This document shows positions 1 to 9,587 of a stretch of 25,953 nt of DNA, one piece after another. The stretch lies in the IMG/VR virus record IMGVR_UViG_3300046028_000866, positions 1 to 25,953 of that record, one strand, 5' to 3'. Position 1 is the stretch's first letter. Every line of letters starts with the position of its first letter. Both the position numbers and the translations under genes were made by a program. The notes beneath the pieces were generated by a model. It was not told the DNA's origin. It saw nothing but the letters and a program-made list of their open reading frames with translations, and did not search any database. The stretch is from a virus.

Positions 1-243
1 AGATGTTATGTAACCAGAGGTTCTATTGCCGCCTGCACCTACATAACGAATTGTGTTACCGCCTGTGCCTACGGTTCCTTTACTTACTCCTGTTACAGGT
101 CGCCAGCCGTCGTTATAAAATTCTAATAAATTCATACTAGTGTTATAACGCAGCATTCCAGCAACAGGTGATCCTGGACGCTCAGCTGTAGTACCCGATG
201 GCAGTATTAGATTACCAAACGTTGTTTCCTGTAGGGTTGCCAT
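1..243 (-). CDS. Fibre-like virion protein, N-terminal part (runs off left edge)
   Basis: The gene starts with ATG at 243 and stays open to the window edge, giving 81 codons. The protein opens MATLQETTFGNLILPSGTTA and carries the block 'LPSGTTAERPGSPVAGMLRYNTSMN..LEFYNDGW' at residues about 14-47. Variants of this block occur in three other proteins here (15871-16923, 17048-18136, 18139-18765), where it precedes a Trp-containing end. A Gly/Thr-rich stretch follows. The Shine-Dalgarno AAGGT overlaps the stop of the upstream gene, so the two are probably co-translated. I read it as a tail-fibre or virion decoration protein. Its C-terminal domains lie outside the window, so the class is inferred from composition and neighbours. 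Confidence 0.7.
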   Translation of the reverse strand, partial: MATLQETTFGNLILPSGTTAERPGSPVAGMLRYNTSMNLLEFYNDGWRPVTGVSKGTVGTGGNTIRYVGAGGNRTSGYITS

Positions 244-250
244 TTATTGA

Positions 251-1225
251 TTACCTTTTAAGTTCGTTAATTTCTTGTTTAAGAGATTTAATACATTCAA
301 CAAGATATGCACCTAATTTGGTATACTGAATACCGTAGGGCTTACCGGTCTCGTCCAGTGTTACTAAATCTGGAACAATTTTATAAACATCTTCTGCAAT
401 TAAACCAATTTCGTGTTTTCTTGATCCGTCTTTACGATCATAAGTAACACCTAGTAGTTGTAATACGGAATCTAATGCTCCAGTAATCGGTTCAACATTT
501 TCTTTAAATGCAATACTGGAAGTTTCAACAATTGTAGCGGCTGTTACTTGTCCGCTTACGCCTACACCGCCTGTAACTACCAATGTACCAGTAGCAGTAG
601 TAGTTGATGCAACAGCGTCTGTCATTAGCACACTTGCTGTGGCTTTAGTAGCATTTGTTGTACCTCTAATTGTAATAGTACCGCCGCTGCCTGTGCCGCC
701 ATAGTGATTGGCAGCATTTAATGCTGTGGCTGTCAACTCTCCTGTACTAGGCACAAATGATAAGTTTGCCCTGTTGTTCATTGCAGTAACTTGGCCGGTT
801 GTATATATACTACCACTGTTGGTTGCAAATATTGGATAGTGTACAGTTGCAGTAGATCCTGCGTCTGTTACCGCTACACCAGCAGAAGATAAACTCAGCC
901 AACTTAATGTGCCGCTTCCGTTGGTTGATAAAACATAACCACCGGTTCCATCTGCTGCGGGCAATGTCCAAGTTACATTTGAAGCTACTGTAGCTGCGGA
1001 TCTAAAGGCTACATAGTTACTGCTGTCAGAGTCTGCTAGACGCAGTTCTGATTGTGCATTTAGCTGAGTGGCTCCAACTATCTGTGTGATACCAGTTCCG
1101 TTAGGATCTATAATTAGATTCTGGTTTGTTACTGCGGTCGTTAAAGTATTACCAGTCCCGCCGGCAACAATAGTACCTAGGCCTCCACCTGAACCGACAA
1201 CACCAATGCTTACTTTACGTCCCAT
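251..1225 (-). CDS. Tail fibre/spike protein with C-terminal S74 intramolecular chaperone
   Basis: This is a 324-aa protein. Residues 1-230 are low-complexity Gly/Thr/Val-rich beta repeats with motifs common in marine phage fibres, such as 'TLPAADGTGGYVLSTNGSG' (88-106) and 'TGTLVVTGGVGVSG' (212-225). Residues about 236-324 match the peptidase S74 (endosialidase-type) chaperone: 'SSIAFKENVEPI' at the start, 'GLIAEDV' at 274-280, and a helical end 'YTKLGAYLVECIKSLKQEI' likely to form a trimeric coiled coil. In this family the chaperone trimerises the fibre and then cuts itself off at a Ser/Lys dyad. Ser236 and Lys241 have the matching five-residue spacing, so release of about 89 residues is inferred. 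SD AAGGAA lies before the ATG. Confidence 0.88.
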   Translation of the reverse strand: MGRKVSIGVVGSGGGLGTIVAGGTGNTLTTAVTNQNLIIDPNGTGITQIVGATQLNAQSELRLADSDSSNYVAFRSAATVASNVTWTLPAADGTGGYVLSTNGSGTLSWLSLSSAGVAVTDAGSTATVHYPIFATNSGSIYTTGQVTAMNNRANLSFVPSTGELTATALNAANHYGGTGSGGTITIRGTTNATKATASVLMTDAVASTTTATGTLVVTGGVGVSGQVTAATIVETSSIAFKENVEPITGALDSVLQLLGVTYDRKDGSRKHEIGLIAEDVYKIVPDLVTLDETGKPYGIQYTKLGAYLVECIKSLKQEINELKR

Positions 1226-1235
1226 TTTAATTTCC

Positions 1236-1565
1236 TTATGCTGTTGATGTTTCGATACCGTAAGCTACTACACTAATTGTGGGTGTAGCTGAAGATACCT
1301 GAACAACTAAAAGTTTATTAGCGTCTACTACTAGACCAGTGCGTTCAACAACTCCGCTGGCCACCAATGAAGTATCGTATTCGATCCATTCATCTGGGTC
1401 AGGGGATGCCGAGTCTGCTACCGCTACTCTAATTGTTGCCGCTGTTGTGCTGCTTCTATTACAAATATTTAAGCTAACTACTGCGAAAGTACTTGAGGGT
1501 ACTGTGTATATTGTGGTATTAGCTGTGGTTGTAATGTTAGCTGTACCTAATCTTCCTGTTGCCAT
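1236..1565 (-). CDS. Small beta-sandwich virion protein (paralogue family of three)
   Basis: This 109-aa protein has no signal peptide or membrane segment. It is rich in Thr, Val, Ala and Ser and predicted all-beta. The pattern is 'TIYTVPSSTFAVVSLNICN' (about residues 18-36), then alternating hydrophobic strands, ending 'ISVVAYGIET'. The order (strand ending in 'xICN', variable loop, 'VxVxxN/GxxL.V', final 'VxYxx' strand) recurs in the products at 15534-15866 and 18762-19151, so I treat the three as distant paralogues. A Shine-Dalgarno (CGGAG) stands 8 nt before the ATG, and the gene sits between the giant adhesin and the S74 fibre. A role as a small fibre-tip, collar or decoration subunit is inference. 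No enzymatic motif is visible. Confidence 0.72.
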   Translation of the reverse strand: MATGRLGTANITTTANTTIYTVPSSTFAVVSLNICNRSSTTAATIRVAVADSASPDPDEWIEYDTSLVASGVVERTGLVVDANKLLVVQVSSATPTISVVAYGIETSTA

Positions 1566-1577
1566 ATAATTCTCCGA

Positions 1578-4500
1578 TTAATTTAAAAAGTAATTCCATG
1601 CTATTGGGTATCCTCGGACACCAGCTCGGAAGTCAAAAGTAGCCTTCATTGCTATTGTACCACCCGTTGTAGTAGTAATTTGATTGGTGTTGATTTCCAC
1701 AAATCCTGCTACAATGCTATTTACATTCAATGCTGCTCCACCACCACCAATCTGTGCAGCAATATAAGATTTAATGGCTCTCTGTGTTGAAACCACATTG
1801 TCTGAATTAGCTGTCAAGAACGGATCAGTTGAAAACTCAGTAATTGTAGCTGAATTTCCACCTAATGTAAGATTACCTAGACTAAGTTCTGCCAGTCCTG
1901 CAATATTAAAGGCATCTGCATTTAATGTAGCAACACCGGTTGATTGTTCAATTGTAAACAATTCACCTACTCTAAAGTTACCATCTTGGTCGGTTGATGT
2001 ATAGAACACGCGGCCGCCGTTATTGTCCACAGTCTCGTTGGCCTGTATTGGCGGCTGTAGTGGAGTACCGGGATAATTGGTTTCTGTAAAGTTACCTGTG
2101 CCTATATCCAAGAAATCATGTCCTGTTAGTCTAACCTGGCTGTAACGCACACGAGTAGTAATTGCAGTAGCATCTGCAGGAGAATCAAACGGTGTCATGT
2201 TTGGCGATACTTGGAAGAACGCCGATCTTGAACCGTCAACTGAACCGCTTTGACTTAGAACTGCTACCAACTTATATACCACAGTAGGCTGTGTAGCAAA
2301 TACCACATTAGCGCCTGCTGAAGGAACACCAGTTAAACGCTTAACTCCAATAAATTTACCATTTTGGAAGTTGTCGGCATAGCCGTCTCCAGTATCTTCT
2401 TCAACAATAGCAGCGTCAAATCCTGTTCCACGATTTTTAAAGCTGACATTTGCACAGGCTCCGTTGCCTATTCTCACCGATGTTGGAGCTTCAAACAGAT
2501 TGTTTGGATCGGTAATGGTTACAGTTGGTGCTGATCCATATGCTGATCCGGGATCTTCCATTCTTATTGCAAATATTTTATTATCTGCCACATATGCACG
2601 AGCTTTAGCTGTGGCGCCTAATACTGCACTAGATGCTGCTGTTGTAGAAGCACTTGGAATAATTGCCCAGATGCTGTTTTGATTTGGATTACCATTTACA
2701 GCAATAAGTGCTCCTGTACCACTAGCACGAGTAATTGCTCTTGTGGTCCAATTGATACCATCTTCCGAACTCGCCATGTTATTGCTGCTGGATGTTGTTA
2801 CAACAAATACACCTTGGCCGTATCTAATATTGGTAATAGTACCTGAACCTGGGTAACCTGTTTCACCGATTTTACTCCAAGTTACTCCTTTATCTACAGA
2901 ATAAGCAGGATCTATAGCACCATCGCTAGATACCGCAACAAATTTATTCTTACCATAGGTAATGCTGATCCAAGTACTTGAATCTGGCAATGCTCCGCCG
3001 GCAACCCATGTTACACCATTTGTTGAATAGCTAGTATCTGTGCCGCCTGTGCTAACTGCTATCCATACACCTTGACCGTAAGTGATACTACTCCATGTGC
3101 CTGCTGCAAGACTGCCGCCTGCCACCCACGATGTGCCACCGTTGACCGAATAAGCTGTAACACCTGTTGATCCTAAAACTACCCAACGTGCTGCTCCTGA
3201 TACATTTCCGTAGGCTATTCCAACAGCCAAGCCACTTATACCTCCCGGTAGTGCGGCTCCTGCGGTCCATGATGTACCGCCGTCTGTCGAATATGCATTT
3301 ACTGTAGTACTAGAACTCACTGCTAATAAATGACTGGCTATTGGTGTTGCTGTGCCTGTACCTGATCCAGCGCCAGTTGCCACAAAATATTGTCCAACTA
3401 AGTTTGCATCAGCCCCTATGCTTGTGAACACAGTGTTACCTAAAGAAGTAATAACATAACTTCTACCGGTTACAAATCCGCCCGCAGTTTCTATTGTTGT
3501 TAGTTTACCTCCAGCTAACCCCACCCAGTTTGATGTGCTTGGTAAAGATAATAAATTTTCTGTCCATGTAGTTCCATTTACAGAAGTGTTAGTGGTTCTC
3601 GATCCACTTGAAATTGCTGCAAACTTGCCACCTGCGCCTACACCTGTGTATTCTATAGCAAGAATAGCACCTGTAGTTGAATTTACCGAAGTCACGGTCA
3701 CTGTGATATCGTTGGTAGTAGTTGCGCCACCAACAGCCGTACCTAACAAAGTGATAGTGTCTAATCTAGCATATCCTGTGCCTGCGGCTTTTAATACCAC
3801 TGCTGAATATTTTACACCTTTACGAGCCACTGTAAATGTAGCGCCTGTGCCTGTGCCAGATGTTGACGCAGCTGATACTGTAGGATATACTGCTCTAGTA
3901 GGAGTATATATTGCATCAGTATATGTCTGTGCAGTAGCCAATGTTCTTGCAGTAGATGCATATGTTGGACTAGTAAATGCAACACGAGGTTCTACAATAT
4001 ATGTGCTAGAAGCATCTGGAGCCACAATTGCAGTACCTGGAACTATATGGTCCCAACCTGCTGCGCCTGTTGATTCTTTAGTAACCGTAGCCACTTTGGT
4101 AGCTGCTGTATATGAATCTATAATACCAACCTGTCCTGCTCCCGTACCTGCGGTAATGATTAGTTTCATGCCTACATACGCACCACTAATTTCATCATCA
4201 ACTGCGGCCAATGCTAACTGTGTAGTAGATCCTGACTGTGCAGTATTGGAGTTAGTGATATAACCACTGCCTCCGAGATTACCATCTGCTTCTTCAGCTG
4301 TGGTACTATCGTCTGTGTTATCCAATAATCTAACTTGGAATACAGCACCGTCGCGGAAATCATCTTGCTCAACTTCTGCGCCACTGCCGCCACCACTGAC
4401 TGACCAAGTAACTTCGGTATAGTCTGTGCCTGCATTATCATATTCGAACTGCAATATTTTGTTAATGCCGTCTGTGAGCGATGATCCCACTGTAGCGTTA

Positions 4501-7500
4501 AATGCACGATTGTCTACTACGCAAACTATTGGAGTTTCGTTAGCGTCAAAGCCTTCTGCTACAGAACCAAAATCTCCGTATGAATTATTACCGTTGGTGC
4601 CGCGGATACGACCACCGTTTTCTGCTAGGTATCCAATGTGAGCATAATATGAGAACACAGAAACAAGCTCAGCACGACCATTATTAGTAATCCAAGCGCC
4701 AATACCGTCTGATATTACCTGTGTAAAGTCATTGGAAACAATAGAATCGTTGCCTCCGTTGTGTAATGCTCCGTCGATCTTTTGACCGATAGCCGCAGTA
4801 CCAAATGTGGCAACGTTTTGTACATAAGGTGAACGGCCAATGATCCAAGTGCGGAAGTCGTCTGGGCCCCAACCTGGATCCAATGAACAATAGGCTCCGG
4901 CACTAACTCTGCTGGTACCGTATTCGTTTGGTGCTAGCAGATCGCCGGTAAGTCCTGCCAATGTTTGATTACGCAAACCTGTGCCATTACGCAGATAATA
5001 CATGTCTTCTTCTAGACTGCCTGTAACTGCATTAGCATAGTATCTTGCGGCCAATCTTGATTTATAGTTTCCTGGATACTGTAGATCAAATTTTAAAGCA
5101 TCTATGTATCTACCAACGTCTCTTAGGCACAATTCACTGTTGTAATAAAGACTCACTGTCATTGATCCTGCTGCATCGAGTGGTATAGTTACTGCTGTGT
5201 TTGAGTTTCGTGTCTCAGAAATTTTAAATGTAGTTGAACTTACAACATTCTGTATGTAATAGGTAGTGCTTGTGCTAACTCCACCAATAGTTGTACCGGT
5301 AAATCTTACCGCAGCATTACGCTGCATCCAGGCAGTACTAGTACAAGTGAATAAGGATGTGGCCGCGGTGGCCGCAGTCACAGTGGTAGTATAGGTACTA
5401 TCAATATACGCATCAATTTCTGCAGTAATATATGATCTATTACGCTCTAGTTGTAGTCTAGCCCAATCAGCACCTCTAATACTTGTTTGACATATTGAAC
5501 CTTCGTTGGTTGCACCGTAGACAATGTCGTCTAACATGGTCATTAGAGTTTCTATACGAGCCTGTGCAGTAGCATTACCTCCTACATTGGCCAGTGCTTC
5601 TGTCTTGGCATTAGCGAATGCATCTCTAGTAATTGTTTTTTGATCGCCGACAAACACTTCTGCCGCTGTAGCTCTTAGATATGAATATGCTGCGGTGCGT
5701 GTTAGACTGTTGCTGTCAAACATAAAGTCAAACATTACCGCTTCAAGAATCAATCTAGTATCTCTAATACACTTGGTTTGGAGATATCGAATTTTAGGAG
5801 TAATTCCGTCAGTTTTGTAGGCATTTGGAAATACTGCGTTAAAGGCAGTACCACCTGACGATAGGCAAGATACAGTAATGTCTGTTATATTAACAATATC
5901 GCCCGCTGCTAAACTGTGAGTCGTAGTAGTTACTACTGCATAACCTGTGGAGTTATTGTAGACAAAATTACTAACTGCCAGTGTTGTTCCGTCAGATTTA
6001 GTTACAACACCACCGCTTACATAGGTATGAGCTAGAGTATGTTTTCCAACATAGATTCTAAAATCTGTTGAAGTCAAAGAAGTTGCGTCTACTACAAAGT
6101 CAGTATGCCAAGCTACTGCATTCAAGTCATCTATAACATTTTGAACAATAGTTTCTTGGGCAGCGTCTAATGTTGTTGCCGCTGTGATCAATGCAGTTGT
6201 GCTTGTTATCGCGTTTGTAGCTGTAGGATAGTCAATGGTTTCAAAGTCTAAATCTAGACCAGCGCCGTTAGTAAACGAAGCTAATACTGATCCACCGTAA
6301 GTAGCTGCAAGTTGGAAGGTATTTGTGTTAACTGTTCCTACTACCCAATATTTTACTCCTGCTGTTAGTCCGTTAGCAGTGGTTCTTGGAACAATAGCAT
6401 CGCCTACTTCGAGTCCGTGACTGTTAGATGTAAATGTGTTAAGAGTTGCAATCTGTGTAACGTTAATCTGAGGAGTTAAACTTGCAGTTGAATCACCTTG
6501 AATGATGTTGATAATAACATCTATAAGACCACCAACAGTGGCATTAGCACTAGATCCACTCATTAAATTAGTACTGTCAGTCCACTGAGTGGCAGCATTA
6601 CCTGTAGATTTAGTCACTGTAGTATTAGCAATAATCTGTTGCATTACAGTTTTTAATCTACTGTAAGAATCAGCAGTAGCAGCTATTTCAGTACTGTCAA
6701 TCTGTAAGTCAGTGCTGGCATTGCCATCAAAGTAAGCCAGTCCCGCAGTCAGTGTTTGATATTTTCCACCGTAGGTTAAATCGTAACATACTGCATCTAC
6801 TATAAATCCAATGTCTCTACGGCATTTAGTTTTACTATACTTTACTGAAGGATAATTTACAGCAATGTACGCTGTAATTTCATCTTTTAGAAATTCTTTG
6901 TTTTCTTTTATTAAAGTGCGAGCATCACCGAATCCTGATAAAAACACAGTGTTGTAAGTTGTAGGGTCGGTTATAGTTTCTAATATATTTGTACCGATCT
7001 TAAAATCGATCTGGTGTTGCATTGTTCTAACCAGTCTCTTGATGTCAGTTTCTTCTACAGAACTAGCATAAGGAAACGCTACACTCTGAGTAGCAGTATT
7101 TCCAGCACTTTCTGTTACATTTGAACCTAATATAATTTGTCCAACAACTGTTTCTAATCTGCCTAGAGCACCAATACTATATTTTGCATCGTCACGACTG
7201 GTTAAACTGCCTGCTGGGCCTGCGTTTACTGAACGCTTTTCGTCGCCCACTAATGCAGTTTCTACAGGTACAATAATAGGAAGTGTTTCTCTGTACTGAC
7301 CTGTTTTAATATTAATTGTGTTATTAGGTACTCGTCTTGCTGGAAGGGCTGCTGTATCTTGGTCAGCAAGAGCTGTAATAACAATGTCAATTAATTCGTC
7401 TGTGGTAGCAGTAATACCGGTTTCAGCCACATAGTCAGTGTTGATATACTGTGCAACTACTGCTGTTGAGTCTTGACCAACATTTTGATAAACAGTGCTA

Positions 7501-9569
7501 GGAACTTCGTTAGCTAATACATCTGCTACTAACAGTTTTAATTGTTCATAAGCTGCAACACCTTCGTCTGCTTCTGCTGCTAGTGTTACATATGTTTCGC
7601 TTTCTTCAGGTGCTGAAAATTCTCCAGCTTCGCCAAATGCACCAAGTAAACTGAAAGCAGCGGCACGCATTTTTAAATTGCCGCCATGTCCTAGGTCCCA
7701 AATTAATCTATCAACAATAAATCCAACATCGCGTTCACATTTATATTCATCATAGTCAAAATTATACCATAGTTGGCCAATAGTTGCCGCTGAAATTTGT
7801 GTTCTAATCCAAGCGGTAATTTCTTTTTGTATAAATGCTCGATTTAATTCTAACAGATGCTGTGAGTTAGGATTGCGAGGACCGTTATCTACCTGCTCAC
7901 AAGCATAACGAATTGTTTTCCAAGGCTTGTCTAAACTTGCTCCACAATCTGGATACGCTCTGTCTTCTCCAGTTGGAGAAACATAATAAACATGCTGAGT
8001 ATTACCCCAAGTAACCCATTCTGGAATACCAGCAGCACTTACACGAAGAACCTGTCCTTCTGTACCAACTGGTAATCTAGTTGGGCCTGCGCCGCCGTAA
8101 TAGACCATATCACCTGTGGTTGTTAACACAGACGTTTCACTACCAACTGTTACTAAATTCCAATATGTACCTGAAGCGTCTAAGTCTGGACGACTAAGGG
8201 CTTGTCCGCCACCTTGTGTGCCGAGTGTTGATCCGTCGTCACCTTCTGCACGATGTGATAGTACGCAGATGTAAGCATTTGATCCGTGTCTAACAGTGTC
8301 ACCAACATTGTATTCTGTGTCGTCTGACCACTCACCTCTCCAATTGAATCCACGAGAAATATCAGTCCAGTATGCTGTGTTTGGTGGTTCTGCAGAAATC
8401 GTAGCTGTCATTGTGCCGCTGGCATCTGTTACAACATCGAATGTTGTTCCACCGGAAGTGGTGCTGATTGTAATGTATCCAGCTGCTACTGTTTTAACAT
8501 AGTATCTACCACTAGTAAATACTCCGCCAAATGTAGATCCTGTAAATCTTACAGTCATTCCTACTACAATGCCCGTAGTACTAACAATGGTAAATCTATC
8601 ATTTGACGCAGTGGCTGCGGTAACTGTAAATGTTAGGCTTGGGCTGTCTGTTGTGGCTAGGTAATTATTTCCGCCGTATTGAACTACTTCGCCTATTTTA
8701 TAAGACGTGCCACCAGCCCAAGACTGTTGATAGCTTAGTCCTTCTGAGAATAAATCCCAATCACTTGTACCAGTTAGTGGATTAGAGTTTGTGTGTTGTG
8801 TTTTAGAAACATAGTTGTTACCACCATAAGATACAACATCACCTGGCTGATATGCGGTTGCACCGCTCCAGACACTTTCGTATTCTAGACCTTCTGCAAA
8901 CTGTGTCCAATTTGCGCTATCTGCTGCAAAAGTGGTGTCTGAACTATGTGGTATTGTACAGATCCAAGTGCCTGCACCGTATTTTACAATATCATTTAAT
9001 TTATAACGTGTATTAGGACCAATCCATGTTCCTAGATATTCTTGCCCTTGGGTAAAGACCTGCCAATTTGCTATTCCGTTTTCTAATCCCAATGCGGCTG
9101 TAGATGCGGATGTATGGCCTGTGATACAGATATAATTGATGCCACTGTATCTTACAATGTCGTTGAGTTTGTATCTTGTTGAAACAGTCCAGGTATTTTT
9201 CCAGTCTGTACCTTCAACAAATGTATTCCAATCGCCGGAGTTGGCTTCTAGTCCCGAAGCGACTGTAGCTGCAGATGTGTGACCGTCTATACAAACGTAT
9301 ATAGTGCCACCGTATTTAACTAGGTCGCCTTCTTCATACACAGTACCAACAGTCCAATCGTCTCTCCAACGTTGTCCGTCACTCATCAAATTCCATTTAG
9401 TTGGATTGATATCTAGATCTGTGTTGAAATCAGCAGACGCTGTGTGACCAACTTGGCAGATATATACTTTTCCGCCAAATCTAATCACATCATCTTTGTA
9501 GTATGTGGTGCCTGTTACCCAAGCTGCCTTCCATACAAATCTAATTCTACCTAATTTAAATTCTGCCAT
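1578..9569 (-). CDS. Giant multi-domain adhesin/tail fibre, 2663 aa (CBM repeats, beta-helix, propeller)
   Basis: This is a virion-associated adhesin, probably a host- or polysaccharide-contacting fibre. Rough layout: residues 1-480, seven repeats of 'W....Y..gDvV.yGg..Y.C...H', resembling CBM5/12 chitin-binding type 3 domains; 486-525, 'LPVGTEGQVLRVSAAG', common in phage fibres; about 528 onward, beta-helix entry 'YYVSPTGED' and 'PWKTIRYA'; about 570-1500, four helical modules marked by 'C.RD.g.i.D' (about 611, 916, 1266, 1480); about 1560-1680, a block highly similar to the 1846-aa neighbour ('SLDPGWGP', 'NDFTQVISDGIGAW'); about 1970-2310, six BNR/Asp-box-like blades ('YSxNGxxW'); about 2475-2663, a conserved C-terminus ('GHDFLDIGTG', 'GGRVFYTSTDQ'). 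An ~80-residue module occurs twice and another is inserted in the propeller. SD CGGAG precedes the ATG; a late promoter lies 19 nt upstream. Export is unlikely, as there is no signal peptide. Confidence 0.88.
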   Translation of the reverse strand: MAEFKLGRIRFVWKAAWVTGTTYYKDDVIRFGGKVYICQVGHTASADFNTDLDINPTKWNLMSDGQRWRDDWTVGTVYEEGDLVKYGGTIYVCIDGHTSAATVASGLEANSGDWNTFVEGTDWKNTWTVSTRYKLNDIVRYSGINYICITGHTSASTAALGLENGIANWQVFTQGQEYLGTWIGPNTRYKLNDIVKYGAGTWICTIPHSSDTTFAADSANWTQFAEGLEYESVWSGATAYQPGDVVSYGGNNYVSKTQHTNSNPLTGTSDWDLFSEGLSYQQSWAGGTSYKIGEVVQYGGNNYLATTDSPSLTFTVTAATASNDRFTIVSTTGIVVGMTVRFTGSTFGGVFTSGRYYVKTVAAGYITISTTSGGTTFDVVTDASGTMTATISAEPPNTAYWTDISRGFNWRGEWSDDTEYNVGDTVRHGSNAYICVLSHRAEGDDGSTLGTQGGGQALSRPDLDASGTYWNLVTVGSETSVLTTTGDMVYYGGAGPTRLPVGTEGQVLRVSAAGIPEWVTWGNTQHVYYVSPTGEDRAYPDCGASLDKPWKTIRYACEQVDNGPRNPNSQHLLELNRAFIQKEITAWIRTQISAATIGQLWYNFDYDEYKCERDVGFIVDRLIWDLGHGGNLKMRAAAFSLLGAFGEAGEFSAPEESETYVTLAAEADEGVAAYEQLKLLVADVLANEVPSTVYQNVGQDSTAVVAQYINTDYVAETGITATTDELIDIVITALADQDTAALPARRVPNNTINIKTGQYRETLPIIVPVETALVGDEKRSVNAGPAGSLTSRDDAKYSIGALGRLETVVGQIILGSNVTESAGNTATQSVAFPYASSVEETDIKRLVRTMQHQIDFKIGTNILETITDPTTYNTVFLSGFGDARTLIKENKEFLKDEITAYIAVNYPSVKYSKTKCRRDIGFIVDAVCYDLTYGGKYQTLTAGLAYFDGNASTDLQIDSTEIAATADSYSRLKTVMQQIIANTTVTKSTGNAATQWTDSTNLMSGSSANATVGGLIDVIINIIQGDSTASLTPQINVTQIATLNTFTSNSHGLEVGDAIVPRTTANGLTAGVKYWVVGTVNTNTFQLAATYGGSVLASFTNGAGLDLDFETIDYPTATNAITSTTALITAATTLDAAQETIVQNVIDDLNAVAWHTDFVVDATSLTSTDFRIYVGKHTLAHTYVSGGVVTKSDGTTLAVSNFVYNNSTGYAVVTTTTHSLAAGDIVNITDITVSCLSSGGTAFNAVFPNAYKTDGITPKIRYLQTKCIRDTRLILEAVMFDFMFDSNSLTRTAAYSYLRATAAEVFVGDQKTITRDAFANAKTEALANVGGNATAQARIETLMTMLDDIVYGATNEGSICQTSIRGADWARLQLERNRSYITAEIDAYIDSTYTTTVTAATAATSLFTCTSTAWMQRNAAVRFTGTTIGGVSTSTTYYIQNVVSSTTFKISETRNSNTAVTIPLDAAGSMTVSLYYNSELCLRDVGRYIDALKFDLQYPGNYKSRLAARYYANAVTGSLEEDMYYLRNGTGLRNQTLAGLTGDLLAPNEYGTSRVSAGAYCSLDPGWGPDDFRTWIIGRSPYVQNVATFGTAAIGQKIDGALHNGGNDSIVSNDFTQVISDGIGAWITNNGRAELVSVFSYYAHIGYLAENGGRIRGTNGNNSYGDFGSVAEGFDANETPIVCVVDNRAFNATVGSSLTDGINKILQFEYDNAGTDYTEVTWSVSGGGSGAEVEQDDFRDGAVFQVRLLDNTDDSTTAEEADGNLGGSGYITNSNTAQSGSTTQLALAAVDDEISGAYVGMKLIITAGTGAGQVGIIDSYTAATKVATVTKESTGAAGWDHIVPGTAIVAPDASSTYIVEPRVAFTSPTYASTARTLATAQTYTDAIYTPTRAVYPTVSAASTSGTGTGATFTVARKGVKYSAVVLKAAGTGYARLDTITLLGTAVGGATTTNDITVTVTSVNSTTGAILAIEYTGVGAGGKFAAISSGSRTTNTSVNGTTWTENLLSLPSTSNWVGLAGGKLTTIETAGGFVTGRSYVITSLGNTVFTSIGADANLVGQYFVATGAGSGTGTATPIASHLLAVSSSTTVNAYSTDGGTSWTAGAALPGGISGLAVGIAYGNVSGAARWVVLGSTGVTAYSVNGGTSWVAGGSLAAGTWSSITYGQGVWIAVSTGGTDTSYSTNGVTWVAGGALPDSSTWISITYGKNKFVAVSSDGAIDPAYSVDKGVTWSKIGETGYPGSGTITNIRYGQGVFVVTTSSSNNMASSEDGINWTTRAITRASGTGALIAVNGNPNQNSIWAIIPSASTTAASSAVLGATAKARAYVADNKIFAIRMEDPGSAYGSAPTVTITDPNNLFEAPTSVRIGNGACANVSFKNRGTGFDAAIVEEDTGDGYADNFQNGKFIGVKRLTGVPSAGANVVFATQPTVVYKLVAVLSQSGSVDGSRSAFFQVSPNMTPFDSPADATAITTRVRYSQVRLTGHDFLDIGTGNFTETNYPGTPLQPPIQANETVDNNGGRVFYTSTDQDGNFRVGELFTIEQSTGVATLNADAFNIAGLAELSLGNLTLGGNSATITEFSTDPFLTANSDNVVSTQRAIKSYIAAQIGGGGAALNVNSIVAGFVEINTNQITTTTGGTIAMKATFDFRAGVRGYPIAWNYFLN

Positions 9570-9587
9570 TACCGACTCCGTATTGTA

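Noticed and set aside
3535-4263. Plus-strand open frame of 242 codons opposite the giant adhesin
   Set aside because: It lies antisense inside a well-supported gene, has an unusual Val/Ala/Pro-rich composition expected from reading Thr/Gly-rich codons backwards, and has no plus-strand partner genes or ribosome site that I can see.
4214-4507. Minus-strand 97-codon open frame in another phase
   Set aside because: It is contained in the 2663-aa gene in a different frame with no family resemblance. The 2663-aa frame is supported by its alignment with the paralogue across the same region.
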